A stretch of DNA of 64,000 bases from Aedes albopictus (taxonomy: Eukaryota > Arthropoda > Insecta > Diptera > Culicidae): positions 42,897,155 to 42,961,154 of the forward strand of contig NC_085137.1 in NCBI RefSeq assembly GCF_035046485.1, given 5' to 3'. Position numbers and translations under genes: made by a program. This document shows, piece after piece, positions 1 to 11,436 of the stretch (its first letter is position 1; every line of letters starts with the position of its first letter). The notes under the pieces were generated by a model that saw only the letters and a program-made list of their open reading frames with translations, was not told where the DNA came from and did no database searches.

Positions 1-720
1 AAATTCCGGTATGAGCTATTTTCTCGATGTTCCTCTGGGAATTCCTATAGAAGTTCCACTGAGATTTTCTTCAGGAACTGCATCTCTTTAAGGAGTTCCT
101 GCGGCAACTCCTTTAGGGGTTCCATTGGATTTTTTCCGGACACCCCAGTGGATATTCTTCCAGGATTTGCTTCCCAATGGAATTCTTCTATAAAAAAAAC
201 TTTGAGAGCACTTTAAAAGTTCTTTTGTGAAATACCCTCAAGAATAACTCTGTATGTTTTTTTTTCAATAAGTTTTGATATTTTTACCGGAAATCCGTCT
301 ATAAGTACCTACAGGAATTTGTTCGAAAGATATTCCAGGAATTTTCCTCCGTGATGCTTCCAGCATTTCCTCCGGAGAATAATCCGGAAGATAATCCAGG
401 AACTGTACAAAAAGATCCTCCGCGTGTGCTTCTGGAAGTTTCTCCAGGAAATTTCCAAAAATTTCTCACGCATTTTTTCCGGAAGTTTACCACAAAACTC
501 TTCCGCTAACTCTTTCGAAAATTCTTCCGGAAACTCTTGCGCAGAATTCTCTATAAAAACTTCCGCAAGTTTTTTTTTTTTTGTTTTTACAAAAACTATG
601 CTTGGAATTCTACTGGATTTTTTTGAATTTGTCAAGTTCTTCCAAAAATAATTTCAGGGACTGCTCCAGAAAATTCACCGAAATTTTTGTTTCTACTAGT
701 TCAAGAAAGTTGTTGAGCAT
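1..720. repeat. degenerate 15-base TTCCTCCAGGAATT-type array
   Basis: Loose tandem array whose units alternate an AATTCCTCC-like and a GGAATT-like block about every 15 bases. Open frames here are low-complexity by-products (Phe/Glu/Lys-rich on the minus strand, Asn/Ser-rich on the plus strand) with no recognisable domain. The same array type recurs through the window. Confidence 0.75.
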
Positions 721-1863
721 ACAAAAATACGCAATTACTGAACATTACTTCATTCTATCTCGATAAATGAAGAAGTTATTGTATGATTTCAATTGTATGC
801 AAGGATGTTTTCGATCACCCGGCAATTGTTTCACTCATTTGTTCAAAATTCAGTTCAGAAACCTAATACATATTGAAATGTGGTGTTCAGCAAAGTTTCA
901 CCGATTTAGAAGATAAATGATGATGATAAATATGATACTGCTTCTCAAGCCCGTGCGCAAGGGAGGGGTTTTGGGGGTTAAACCCCTCCCCTTGCCGATG
1001 TTCCATACACTATGCGCCCCTCCGCCCTTTGCCAAAATTAGGAAAAACCCCTTCTTTGTCACCTTTTCTGTACACGGGCCTGCTGCTTCCAGATATCTGC
1101 TAGAACGCGTTTGTTTACACTTTCCGGGTGTACATGGGGATTTTGATAATTGTTGAAAAATAATGTAACCGAGTAAAATTACGTTCAAAAATGGATACAT
1201 CGCCAGAAATTACGCACCCAGATTTTACAAAATTATTTGCTGTATTGCAAAACATTTTTGTATTCAAAAGTCCATTAGAGGTAATTTTAATGAAAAATAA
1301 TGACTATCTTGAATATGGAAACAATGTTGAAGCTTTGTCTAATTTGATGAAATATTAGAAAAATAATCTAATCACTATAAATTATTTCATTGAATCATAT
1401 TATATATTATATCATTGAAACAGTTGGCTATCCAATAATTTTGCCTTTTACTGAAATTTTGCTTAATTGAGAATAGTCCTTTCTTTTCCATATTCGGACC
1501 ATTGATAGACAACTAGTTGATAAATTTACAATAAAAATTCGAGAATTTTCAATGCACTTCACGAAAAGTTTCAGCTAGTTGACCATTTTTTTCAGAAGTG
1601 AAAATTTTACCGGTCCCCAGTACTTCTTATTTCAGATTCTCAAACAGAATTATCTGCTAGTCTTGATCTTCCCTATTACAGTAAATAACTTGGTATGGAT
1701 AGTGGTAAGTTTATTTAACCCTAGTAGGATGTTGGGGTTGATATGATCCAGTCAGTTTCGCTGAGCGGAAATTAACTGTAAATGTTCAGGATGCTCTATC
1801 TCGAAGCATGTTCGGTCTTATCATTTCGGTTCTTCTATCAAATCTTCACAATATAGTCAAGTT
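721..1863. other. no gene seen; small perfect hairpin
   Basis: AT-rich DNA without a recognisable gene. The one feature is a perfect 10-base inverted repeat, GGGAGGGGTT at 961-970 against AACCCCTCCC at 981-990, in a C/G-rich patch that looks like the edge of an unidentified repeat. Confidence 0.5.
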
Positions 1864-1874
1864 AAGATCAGCCT

Positions 1875-1916
1875 CAAGGGATGAAAGTCTCTCAAATAAA
1901 GATAAATCAATCAATC
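1875..1916 (+). mobile_element. 42-base retroposon stub with 11-base target duplication
   Basis: A 42-base insert ending in AATAAAGATAAATCAATC is flanked by perfect copies of AAGATCAGCCT (1864-1874 and 1917-1927). It reads as the extreme 3' end of a non-LTR retrotransposon with an (AATC)n tail, inserted after almost complete 5' truncation. A second stub with the same tail is at 31887-31914. Confidence 0.75.
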
Positions 1917-1927
1917 AAGATCAGCCT

Positions 1928-2263
1928 GAAGAAATTTGAAAAATGCTTTGTATTATTGAAAATATGGTTGAATGAGTAAATCTCACAAATTAAGGCTTTG
2001 GACAAATAACCTTTTTTAAGATTTTTCAGTATTTCAATAACCTGTAACGAATAAAATTTGTACTGTGAAAAATCTGAAAAATATTATTTATTGTCAGCAG
2101 TTATGTACACATAATATATCACCGAACATCAACTTAAAACAAATATTTTTGATCGAAAAAGCCTCTACATTTGGGAAATGGTCTGTGCAAATGGCCTAAC
2201 CCAATCATAACATTAATTTTTGGTCGAACATTGATACTCTGTTTTAAATATCTTCAAACAATA
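1928..2263. other. no feature recognised
   Basis: AT-rich DNA between a retroposon stub and a TA-flanked element. No coding or RNA signal is visible. Confidence 0.5.
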
Positions 2264-2265
2264 TA

Positions 2266-3219
2266 CAGGGGATGGCCAAAACTTTTAGAATAGGCAACTT
2301 TTTTTTCTCACAAAAAAGTTCAACATGCTATAACTTTTCATAGAGTGCTCCAAAAAATCTCAAATTTTGACTGTTTGTCAACCTTCTATATGTGCATCAT
2401 TGGTACAAATTTGGGCTCAATTGATTGATCTTTCGCAAAGTTAGAACCGTTCGGGTAACCACTATTTTTAGAAAACTCTTTTTTGAACTGCCATATCTCG
2501 GAAACCAGTAAACCGAATTGAATGAAATTTTGAACGTATACTAACAGTATAAAAATGCTTCACAAACTATTAAAACATAGATACTTTTTGAACGTTGAAA
2601 AAACTTATCATAGATAGACACTTTTTGGATTTTTCTCGAAAAAATGTAATTTTTTTACGTCAATGTCAATAAATTTTAGTGTTGATGTCCAAAGATTTTC
2701 CGCTTCTGTTCTCAAGTTATCTTTATTCAGATACAGGTCGGACTCGATTACCCGGAGTCGGGTTCTGGCGCTTCTCAAAATAATATCTCGCAAACGAAAT
2801 GCTGTAAGAAGCTCAAATTTTGACTGATGAATAATCACAGTTGGCTTCACAAAATGTCAAAATTTCAGCTTTATAGAACATTCTGTTCCCCAGATATATG
2901 TTGGGGAAGCATCAGAACCTGACTCCGGATAATCGAGTCCGACCTGTATATTAGAGCCAATTTAGCTTGAAGGAAGAACACATTTAGTAATTTTCGTTTG
3001 GTATTGTAAATTTGACTTATTTTCCTCTATATGGGTAAAAAATTCAACCCGGTATAACTTAATTCGCCGTGAATTTGTACCAATGATGCACATATAACAG
3101 GTTGAAAAACAGTCAAAATTTGAGATTTTTGGATGCACTCTATGAAAAGTTACATCATGTTGAATTTTTTTTGTGGGAGAAAAAAAGTTGCCTATCTCAA
3201 ACATTTTGGCCACCCCCTG
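2266..3219. mobile_element. 954-base TA-flanked element with long inverted ends
   Basis: Starts CAGGGGATGGCCAAAAC and ends with the reverse complement of CAGGGGGTGGCCAAAAT, flanked by TA at 2264-2265 and 3220-3221. The inverted similarity extends inward about 170 bases on each side. TA duplication and a CAGGGG terminus suggest a non-autonomous Tc1/mariner-type element. No transposase is visible. It is itself interrupted at 2734-2946. Confidence 0.8.
2734..2946. mobile_element. 213-base pogo-like MITE nested in the 954-base element
   Basis: Terminal inverted repeat CAGGTCGGACTCGATTACC is matched at the far end by the complement of CAGGTCGGACTCGATTATC, with TA at 2732-2733 and 2947-2948. The CAGGTCGGACTCGATTATCCGG style of terminus is typical of pogo/Tigger-class Tc1-mariner elements. 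It lies in the middle of the larger element, so it inserted later. Confidence 0.8.
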
Positions 3220-3479
3220 TACAATTCCGTTCTCGAGTTAAGCTGCCTCGTCAATAAGTTTAAAAACAGGCCTAATTTAAATAAAAAAAAAACGATTTTT
3301 CAACATTATTTTTTTTTATTTTATTTGCGTAATTGTGTTTTACAGGAGCAATTAAAAAGGGGCTACCAAACTACTGCCTTTTTTCATTTTTAAGAATTGT
3401 GCTAAAATGGATGTCCAAAATTACCTATTTTACAGCTCTTTTGTCAACTGCGTGAGCGATTCCAATTCGAAACTGTACT

Positions 3480-3657
3480 TACACTTTGTACAGCGCCTAA
3501 ATGTATTATATTTTTTTTCTAATTCTACTATATCGAACTAGTTGCCTATGGCCTGCTGTCACTTTTCTACCTTGTTCATGGTAGAATGATGATCGGGATC
3601 GAACCCATGACCATCTGCTTATGAAGCAAACGTGTGACCAATTGCGCCACGGGCCCC
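3480..3657 (-). mobile_element. tRNA-derived SINE (CAT-anticodon-like head)
   Basis: Read on the minus strand, the head has a good A box (TGGCGCAATTGG) and B box (GGTTCGATCCC), and an anticodon stem TTTGC/GCAGA around the loop TTCATAA. The 5' GGGCCCG has no matching 3' acceptor strand, and an unrelated AT-rich body follows. A tRNA-derived SINE is therefore more likely than a working tRNA-Met gene. The inner end (about 3480) is approximate. Confidence 0.65.
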
Positions 3658-4165
3658 GGCGTTTAAACTTTGAGATGAATGTCCATGTAAGATGATTATT
3701 ATTTTTGGAAAATCAGAATTGCCTTTTTTTCTAAGGATTAATACAGTATCTCCAAAAATAAAATTATTTATAATTCGATTAAATTATTTTTAGGATGTTT
3801 TGAACGTATTCAGTTAATTTCTGATACACTCCTTACGCTATAGTGGCGTACCTAGCTTAATATTCAATGAGAGTTGAGCGTTTTGTGAAGTTTTTGTTTG
3901 GTGAGATTCATGATTTTTAAGATTTAACCTACTCAAGATTAGGGCTTTAACCACACATTAGAAGACGTTTATAAAGAATTAAAATTCACTAATAAAAAAA
4001 CAAATAAATGAAAACAAACAGACGTAACACCTAGAACAATTTACTTAAAAATCCATCGTCCAGTTCACACAATTTCTACCTGATAGACAAGTTTCACGAA
4101 ACACTGCGTTAAGCAACAACATCAACAGAAGGCGCTAGTGTGAAATTTCAAAAACGAAGAAAAAT
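3658..4165. other. no feature recognised
   Basis: AT-rich stretch between the SINE and a MITE. Nothing coding is supported. Confidence 0.45.
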
Positions 4166-4458
4166 CACAGAGAACAGACATCCAAGTCCAGTTCCGAAAA
4201 TGTGTAAGGAATTTAACGGCCATTTGAAATCGGCAACTCAAGTGGCAATAGCGTGGCGCTGCAATCGATTAATTTCCCATACTAATTTAATTCAACACTT
4301 GAAATGTTTCAATTCGCCACTGACTGTGGCAATATGGTGTTTGGTGGCGTTAATGTTGTCATCGTGTATTGGTTTGCAACCTTACTCAAGTAAAGATTCA
4401 AATCCTTACACAACTTTCCGAATGAAATTTGTTCTATCCTTAATGTCTGTTCTCTGTG
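4166..4458 (+). mobile_element. 293-base MITE, copy 1 (CACAGAGAACAG ends)
   Basis: Ends are CACAGAGAACAGACAT and its complement ATGTCTGTTCTCTGTG. Flanks are GAAAAAT (4159-4165) and GAAAAAC (4459-4465), a 7-base duplication with one change. A second copy of exactly the same length lies inverted at 7240-7532. The CAGAGAAC-like terminus resembles hAT, but a 7-base duplication is shorter than the usual 8. The 115-codon open frame inside is not conserved as a protein in copy 2. Confidence 0.8.
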
Positions 4459-4696
4459 GAAAAACTATGCGTGCTCCCTGGTTGTAAAGGTCACAACTAT
4501 GAAGATTTAAAATAATCGTTACAAGCGTGGTCGAACGAAATTTTGTCTTGTGTTACGTCTGTATGGCTGTGCTTTTATTATTCGTCATTTTTGTATGATA
4601 CTTTGTTATGATACATCTAATCTACAAAAAAACTAACGGGAACGTATAGCCGTCTGCTTGCTAATGGAGCTTACGTTATTCGGTCAATTATGTTAT

Positions 4697-5196
4697 NNNN
4701 NNNNNNNNNNNNNNNNNNNNNNNNNNNNNNNNNNNNNNNNNNNNNNNNNNNNNNNNNNNNNNNNNNNNNNNNNNNNNNNNNNNNNNNNNNNNNNNNNNNN
4801 NNNNNNNNNNNNNNNNNNNNNNNNNNNNNNNNNNNNNNNNNNNNNNNNNNNNNNNNNNNNNNNNNNNNNNNNNNNNNNNNNNNNNNNNNNNNNNNNNNNN
4901 NNNNNNNNNNNNNNNNNNNNNNNNNNNNNNNNNNNNNNNNNNNNNNNNNNNNNNNNNNNNNNNNNNNNNNNNNNNNNNNNNNNNNNNNNNNNNNNNNNNN
5001 NNNNNNNNNNNNNNNNNNNNNNNNNNNNNNNNNNNNNNNNNNNNNNNNNNNNNNNNNNNNNNNNNNNNNNNNNNNNNNNNNNNNNNNNNNNNNNNNNNNN
5101 NNNNNNNNNNNNNNNNNNNNNNNNNNNNNNNNNNNNNNNNNNNNNNNNNNNNNNNNNNNNNNNNNNNNNNNNNNNNNNNNNNNNNNNNNNNNNNNN
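4697..5196. other. assembly gap, 500 N
   Basis: Exactly 500 unknown bases. Open frames running through it are artefacts. The stretches on each side (4459-4696 and 5197-5683) show no recognisable gene. Confidence 0.99.
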
Positions 5197-5685
5197 CCTT
5201 CATTTTAAACGCTCATGTTCTGTGAACCTGCCGAAAATCTGAATCGATGAGTGCCTAATCGAACCACCATGTTCCTGCTAAATATTTGCCAAAATGTATC
5301 AATTTAACTTATTACTCATCGCATTCCTTCGTTATTTTTCAACCAGCTAATCAATTTTGCGGTGGATGTAAATGTCGTTGAGTTGGATGTTGGATGGATG
5401 GCCGATGGATCCCCATTACACCGAGTCAGGATCGGATCAAGCCCTGAAAACAGATTTTTTTTTCCAACGGTGTCGTGGCTCAATGGGCATTTATTGGGCT
5501 AACAGGGAGCGTTTCTGGGCACTGGTTGGGGTTCTACAACAGACATACAGACGTAAATCTTAGAGGAAATTCATCAAACGCTTTTGCCCGGTTTCTTTTT
5601 CATGAGCACACGGCCACCTGTTGGTGCCTAACACGCATCATTCAGCAACGTAAACACTTGCAAACGTCAAAACGATCGAACACTA

Positions 5686-6665
5686 CCCAGACAACCAATT
5701 TACACGCATAACGAAATTTACAACCGAGTTATGCGTTCAACTAACCGTAAAAGTATCATCGCATAAAATGTTGCAAATATGCCTTTTGCGTGCAAAATTG
5801 GAGGCGATATACGTGCACTGACAGAACAAGGATTACGTTGTATGAGCTGAAGCGATATCCTCTGCGATAAACGATGTGTACTGTATTGCGACGTGATCAA
5901 TCATTTCATGCGACTTGCCTCTATTAGGGAAAAAATAGCTCTCGTCGCTTCCTGTGTCAAACTCATTACCTTCGGATTAGCAAGTCGCACCTTACACTTA
6001 ACACCACTCAATTCTTGTAAAACTAGCAGATTAATCGCGATGACATTCTAACCCATCTCAAAGTTTTCCCTAATTAATTTGATTTACCTGTCGACGAAGC
6101 AGTTTATCAAATAACCCGCAGCTTATGTTTACCATAACCAGGTAAAAACTCTTCTAAACTTAATCATCGGCTCCGCTAAAACAGCTAATGATCACAACGA
6201 TTCACTACCGGATGGTTTTTCACATTAAAAATTAAAAACTTCTCCGCACCGAAACCACAGTCTAGCAACTTTTTCCCTGTTATCACATTGCAAATCATAT
6301 TATGTACGCATTATACATAGATTCTCGCTTATGTGAGTTTGTATGTATACGTAAACAAAGTTGCTTATACATTTGTACGAGTTAATTGATACACTAATGC
6401 AAGTAGAGCTATCATAACAAGATCATATCGCAAAATCATTACAGTGCGCGCTAAATGCGAGTTCAAATAATGTTGTTCTGCGAGTTTGCTTGTGTGATTA
6501 TGCGATACAGTTTTGTGCATCGCTAAAACGAATTAGAAAGTAATTTTTTTGGGGTGAATTTTACACTTTGGTTGCAATTAAGGTTTACATTTATGCGATT
6601 GTGAGGTGTGTTAGTGATAATATGATGAAATTTATGCATTTTTATGCGAGTTCTGGTTGTCTGGG
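5686..6665. mobile_element. 980-base TA-flanked element (CCCAGACAACC ends)
   Basis: Terminus CCCAGACAACCA is repeated inverted at the far end (GGTTGTCTGGG), with TA at 5684-5685 and 6666-6667. ATGCGA/TTGCGA-type words recur through the interior. No transposase is visible, so it is probably non-autonomous. Confidence 0.65.
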
Positions 6666-6803
6666 TAGCGCCTCTGGTGGAAGGAAAGCGGAAATCAAAT
6701 GTAATTTGAATTGATCGTTAAATGCATGTGCCAAGCCGTTTTGAAAAGTGATACATCCGTTTGTCTGTGCTTCAACCCTTTATCATGGCCCTATTTGTTT
6801 ATA

Positions 6804-7061
6804 CAGTAGACGTTCGGTCGGTGCAAACGGTTTAACTGCAATGCTTTTTAACTGCAAGTCCGGTAAGTGCAACAAATTTGCAGTTATCGCACCGCCAAAC
6901 GTCAAAATGGTGCGCCATGTTAGCCCTAATGAACAGTCGAATGAATTTCTCGTTCATTTTACGTCAATTGATGGCTTGTTGACACTGTCAGGCGTTGCAG
7001 TTATCGGATTTTCGTTCGCTAAGTGAAACGTAAACATGTTGCAGTTATCGAACGTCTACTG
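6804..7061. mobile_element. 258-base pogo-like MITE (CAGTAGACGTTCG ends)
   Basis: CAGTAGACGTTCGGTC at the left is matched by CAGTAGACGTTCGATAAC on the complement of the right end, with TA at 6802-6803 and 7062-7063. GCAGTTATCG-type words recur inside. The small open frame at 6748-7026 only overlaps this element. Confidence 0.8.
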
Positions 7062-7239
7062 TAGATGCTGGGAAAGTGAGTGGAAACCTCTATAAGAGGA
7101 AGAGCCTGACTGCATCCAATCATAAGTGGCGTAGCGAACCACTTGGGCAGCGGCCGATATTTTGGATACTCTTCGCTATAACTTCGCTAAAACCAATTGA
7201 CTTGATATTTTGTACACGTCTAGATACTTTACGTATATC

Positions 7240-7532
7240 CACAGAGAACAGACATTCAGGCTAGAACAAATTTCATTCAGAAAGTTGTGTAAGGATTTGA
7301 ATCTTCACTTGAGTAAGGTTGCAAACCAATACACGATGAAAACACTAACGCCACCAAGCACCATATTGCCACAGTCAATGGTGAATTGAAACATTTCAAG
7401 TGGTGAATTAAATTAGTATGGGAAATTAATCGATTGCAGCGCCACGATGTTGCCACTTGTGTTACCGATTTCAAAGGGCCGTTAAATTCCTTACACAGTT
7501 TCGGAACTGGACTTGGATGTCTGTTCTCTGTG
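7240..7532 (-). mobile_element. 293-base MITE, copy 2 (CACAGAGAACAG ends)
   Basis: Same length as copy 1 at 4166-4458 and inverted relative to it. Perfect 7-base target duplication GTATATC at 7233-7239 and 7533-7539. It sits inside the palindromic MITE at 7133-7800. Confidence 0.85.
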
Positions 7533-7576
7533 GTATATCTTCGCATTCCAAAATATGTGTCAATTGGTTCAGAATG

Positions 7577-7738
7577 TATCAATAAGCATTGCGAATCTAT
7601 CGACTTGACCATGTCGCGCGTGAAGTTAAACCAATATTTCAACTCTGTACGATACAATAGAACAAAGAAATAATTATGTATATATGTAGTCTACGAACAG
7701 TTGACGAAATAAATAAATAAATAAATAAATAAATAAAT
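7577..7738 (+). mobile_element. 162-base retroposon fragment with (AAAT)n tail
   Basis: Ends in a long AAATAAATAAAT run and is flanked by AGAATG at 7571-7576 and 7739-7744. Simple-repeat tail plus direct duplication point to a truncated non-LTR element or SINE; the family is not identified. Confidence 0.65.
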
Positions 7739-7800
7739 AGAATGAGCTTAGTTATAGCAGAAAAGCGCCCAAAATAGGACCCCTGCCGAGATGGTTCTAC

Positions 7801-10041
7801 TTCCCTACATAATTTCAAAGGCTCTGCAGATATTTCGTATTCAACAAATCGCGAAAACCTTGCGAAAATCTCGGTCGACAGGCGCTTCCAAGGGCGCTTC
7901 TCAACGTTGCGATTATGACCGAGTGACAACAAAGTCCGCTGTTGCTATTGGCTACAAAGTGTACTGTGTTCGATCGTCCACCAGTGTTTGAACTTGAACA
8001 TGGCACACGTGAGCTATACTTTTGAACAGAACATGAACAGCTTTTTTTAAAGTGTTTACGTTCTCTTTAGAGTCCTATGAATTGTTTAAAATACGGCCAT
8101 AGACAGCTGATCAACCGGACAAACCGTTTCTGAACATATTTATTAAAAAAACAATTATGTTTAGTTTAGGCTCTTCTGAAAACTAACGCTAGAGTCAAAA
8201 TGGCAAATTATTCGTTCGGGTCATGAAAAATGCTTATGCGAAATTTGAGATAATCAAAAACATGCGAATTTAAAAAAAACTCATTTTCGATGTAACTGCT
8301 CAAGTGGGAATTTTAATAGTGTGAGAACATGAATTCTTCATTTACAGGGTAAATTACAACACGCACGCATGACAATCGAACTTTTTTCAGTAGCAATTAT
8401 CTTTCCGTTACATGTTTCGCATAGTCTATCATAGAATCACGATCTTATTTTAGCCAGCACACATCGTTCTCGGCATAGCCGTGACTATCGGCCAGGGCAC
8501 ATACTTCTCCATTCGACGACACATTCTGGCTGATATTAGCATAACAAGAGTCACGTATGGACCTGAATCATGTAGCAACTATTTACCGTGGCAGCTGAGG
8601 AAAATTAAGCCAAATGCCTGCTTGCTCAGTTCCACGAAGGAATGAATGAAAAGTTCTCTTCAGCTCACTTAGTGGCAGAAGATAGGCGGGGATCAGAAGT
8701 GGTCTAGATGTTGCATGAATAGAATCAAGAGGGTGTGATCTACTTTAAAAAACAAACTTTTGCAAATAAATGAAATGTTCGTACCATAAAAACATTGATT
8801 TTATGATTTCACGATAAAACATAATTTACAAAAGTCTCTGATTTAATATTTTAATACAAAATCGACTAATATTGCAGTTAAGCATGACCAATTGTGATTC
8901 AATTAAAAATAATCAATTTTATTCTTTCTTAATAACCTGTTTTATTTTTAATCTTTCTATTTTTTGTGTTTTTTTTTTCATTTATAAATTACGCCAATGA
9001 TTTTTGTTTTCCAATATCAATATTATTAGCATGTTTTTTTCAGTTTTTTTTTTATTTTATTTCGTTGCGGCGTATTTTATAAAACATTTCACGAATACTT
9101 TTGATGCACGCATTACCCATTCAATTGTAGCACATACCATTTCCCTACGACCGAACCGTTGCGAAGAGGAAAAACGTGGCGTAAACTTTTTCGCATCGAA
9201 AGCGTCTTATCTGAGTTGGGTAAGGTGTGCTGCTCGTGTTATCTGGTCCTCTCCTCACAGATCTTGGAAGGTGAGCTAACAACAGTTCCACCAGTTCTCC
9301 ATCTTCTTCTTCTTCATCTGGTGTCCTAGTGAGTTATGCGTAGGATCAAATTACCAAAGTTAGACGCCACTTGAAGTGAAGGGTACAATGCAAATTTATG
9401 CATCCCAACTGCGTCTTCTTGTTTTCCTTCTTTGGTTCTCGTCGTAAGTCATGACGACTGGGAGGAGAGTCGGCTGAAAGGGTAAGCCGTAATTTTGCGC
9501 GTGCAGTCTTTAATTTTCTTTTGCGTTGGTAGTGAGAGTCATTGCAGGAAGGTGGGCTATTCCAAGCATCAGTTGTCGAAACAATTTTTCTCACCTTGGC
9601 CCTAATAGGGCGGTAGTTTGCTTTGCTTTATTTGGTAATGCACCTTTACAGCGAGGCAAATGAATTTAATTAGTGTCCATTAGGCTCCAAGGAGAAATCT
9701 TAACTTCAGTGAAAGTTGATATAACTTTCCTTGGGATGAGTCGAAATTTGCCCCACCTGAATTTATACCTGAGTTGTTAGTAAATTTCTCTGTAACTTTG
9801 AAACTATATTATTGATTCGTATTTGACTTGCATCGATGGTGAACATAATGCATGTTTTACTCTAAAACCTCAGGCACTAGTTGAACATTGAATTAGTCAA
9901 TAAGCTTTCATACAAAAAATATTCTTTCATAACTTTTTGTTCGTTGACCATAGGAACTCTCGTCTTCGTAAACGTAATTACAACCAAATATATTCAATTT
10001 ATTTATCAGTCAGAGTGCTTCTACCCCATTCTTCACTAACC
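7801..10041. other. no gene recognised
   Basis: About 2.2 kb upstream of the first acyltransferase gene. AT-rich, with short unrelated open frames only. A short reading at about 8470-8560 (GQGTYFS) recalls ADP-ribosyltransferases but has no supporting context. Confidence 0.5.
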
Positions 10042-10050
10042 GATAAGATA
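10042..10050 (+). promoter_or_regulatory. GATAAGATA motif upstream of acyltransferase gene 1
   Basis: Two overlapping GATA-factor words, 88 bases before the start codon; a further inverted one (CTTATCA) lies close by. The same nonamer precedes the other two paralogues. Binding is inferred, not shown. Confidence 0.45.
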
Positions 10051-10129
10051 GAACATAAATCACCTTATCAGCAGTAGTACACCATCAACTTCAATCACAT
10101 CGTTAGCAATTAATTGTGTACAGCTAAAA

Positions 10130-11057
10130 ATGTGTCCGATCGGCAAGCTTGTTCCAATTTCTCGAGCCGATTGGCCTAAATTACGCGATCTATTCAAGGG
10201 CAACGACCTTGCAAACGAAACCCCGCTCAATGCCATCCAGAACTACATCGAATGGGCGCAGATTGACCCAAAAATACGTCATTTGGAGATTCTCAGCTTG
10301 GACGACCGTTGGCGAGAAAATGGGACGTTCATAATTTCGGTAAGTTACCGTTTGGGTTTTTGCATTGGAATGTGATTAACTTGTTATTTAACTTTTGAAT
10401 TAGGACCGTCACGAATTGTTTTTCTTCACACTTGATCCAACACTCGAATCGCTGTACCAAGCATTGGAGCTCATCGATTGGGACTTTCCATACCGAATCT
10501 TCGCTATTCTGGACCAACATCAAGCGGTTCTGAGACAAATCTTTAGCAAACTCAACATCCCGTACCCCAAAACAACAGTTGCTTGCAATCTGTCCCGACT
10601 GCCGAAAGAAATTGGCATCCGATTTGAAGTCACTCCTCCACCAGGCTTCCGTTTAGGCACCCTAAAATCCCACCACGTCCAAACAATCAACGAAACGTGG
10701 CCCTTCCGAAGCGGTGGATCCGAGTACGCCCTAACACGATGCCTCCTCTGGAACACCAACGTGGGTTTGTTCAATGACCAAGACGAGCCGGTTGCATGGT
10801 GTTTGCTTAACAATTTGGGAATCATTTGTGTGCTGTACACCGTCGAGCGCTATCGTCGCCGAGGGCTGGCGGAAGTAGTGCTAAGGTCAATGGTGAACAA
10901 ATTGGCCCAACGGGGGATGAATGCGGTCACCAGTGTGTTGCTGGAGAATGTACCATCCCGAGCGCTATTTGAGAAACTGGGATTCGAAGGTGATTTGACT
11001 GTGCACGATAGTTGCCATCAGGTGGTGGATCGGCTGGTGGAGTGGAACTTTTTTTGA
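10130..11057 (+). CDS. glycine N-acyltransferase-like protein (GNAT/FR47), paralogue 1
   Basis: Predicted 287-residue soluble enzyme of the GLYAT-like branch of the GNAT superfamily, expected to move an acyl group from acyl-CoA to an amino group; the substrate is unknown. Exon 1 is 10130-10339 and exon 2 10404-11057. The 64-base intron has GTAAGT and TAG borders and falls in phase 0. The start has a good context (AAAATG) and matches the starts of both paralogues. Residues 1-70 hold the conserved DLF, N-A-[IV]-Q-N and W motifs. The FR47-like acetyl-CoA loop is YRRRGLAE from residue 220, after the CLLNNLGI strand. The length fits the usual size of about 290. It lies about 21 kb from its paralogues, with the CUB gene and many repeats between. 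Family call firm, exact activity unknown. Confidence 0.85.
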
Positions 11058-11169
11058 AACGTTCCGCACAACAAAGTGGAAACAAGGGTGAATTTGTCAC
11101 CGGAAGTGACACAACCTGGTGAAATAATGCGTTATTTCTTAGTCGCATCGCGTCATCGTTCGGTGTTCA

Positions 11170-11175
11170 AATAAA
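11170..11175 (+). promoter_or_regulatory. polyadenylation signal AATAAA
   Basis: Canonical hexamer 113 bases after the stop codon of acyltransferase gene 1. Confidence 0.6.
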
Positions 11176-11288
11176 GGCTTGCGGTTCCATAGGCATACAA
11201 AGGAATGTAGTTTCTATTGAGGTGCATTATTCAAGAAGAGTCAAATTTCGTAATTAGCTCTTTTGGGACTTTTTCCGTATGACTTGTA

Positions 11289-11405
11289 AGGGAGAGTGGC
11301 GTCATGTTTTAATTTTGACAGGCCTCCTGCTCGTTTGAAATGGGTATTTGAATGTATTTGACAGATGATCACTGTTCTAATTTTGACATTGACGCCACGC
11401 TCCCT
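11289..11405. repeat. 117-base inverted-repeat element
   Basis: AGGGAGAGTGGCGTCA at the left is matched by the complement of TGACGCCACGCTCCCTT at the right. A small MITE-like palindrome with no clear target duplication. Confidence 0.5.
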
Positions 11406-11436
11406 TCCAATCACTCTAGGAGCCGACAAAAATACT

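Larger units (their letters stand above)
7133..7800. mobile_element. palindromic MITE carrying two later insertions
   Basis: The ends (CCACTTGGGCAGCGGCC on the left; complement of GAACCATCTCGGCAGGGG on the right) and the CGCTATAACT/AGTTATAGC words match the MITE family at 12355, 40822 and 56308. The element is split by a 293-base MITE (7240-7532) and a 162-base retroposon fragment (7577-7738). Taking out both inserts with one copy of each target duplication leaves an element of the normal size of about 210 bases. Confidence 0.75.

Noticed and set aside
3585..3657. A working tRNA-Met gene on the minus strand
   Set aside because: A and B boxes and an anticodon stem exist, but the acceptor stem cannot be closed and a SINE-like body follows.
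4658..5242. Long open frames across the N run
   Set aside because: Unknown bases read as open sequence; purely an artefact.
8460..8570. ADP-ribosyltransferase-like fragment (GQGTYFS)
   Set aside because: Only a few residues match, with no conserved context on either side.
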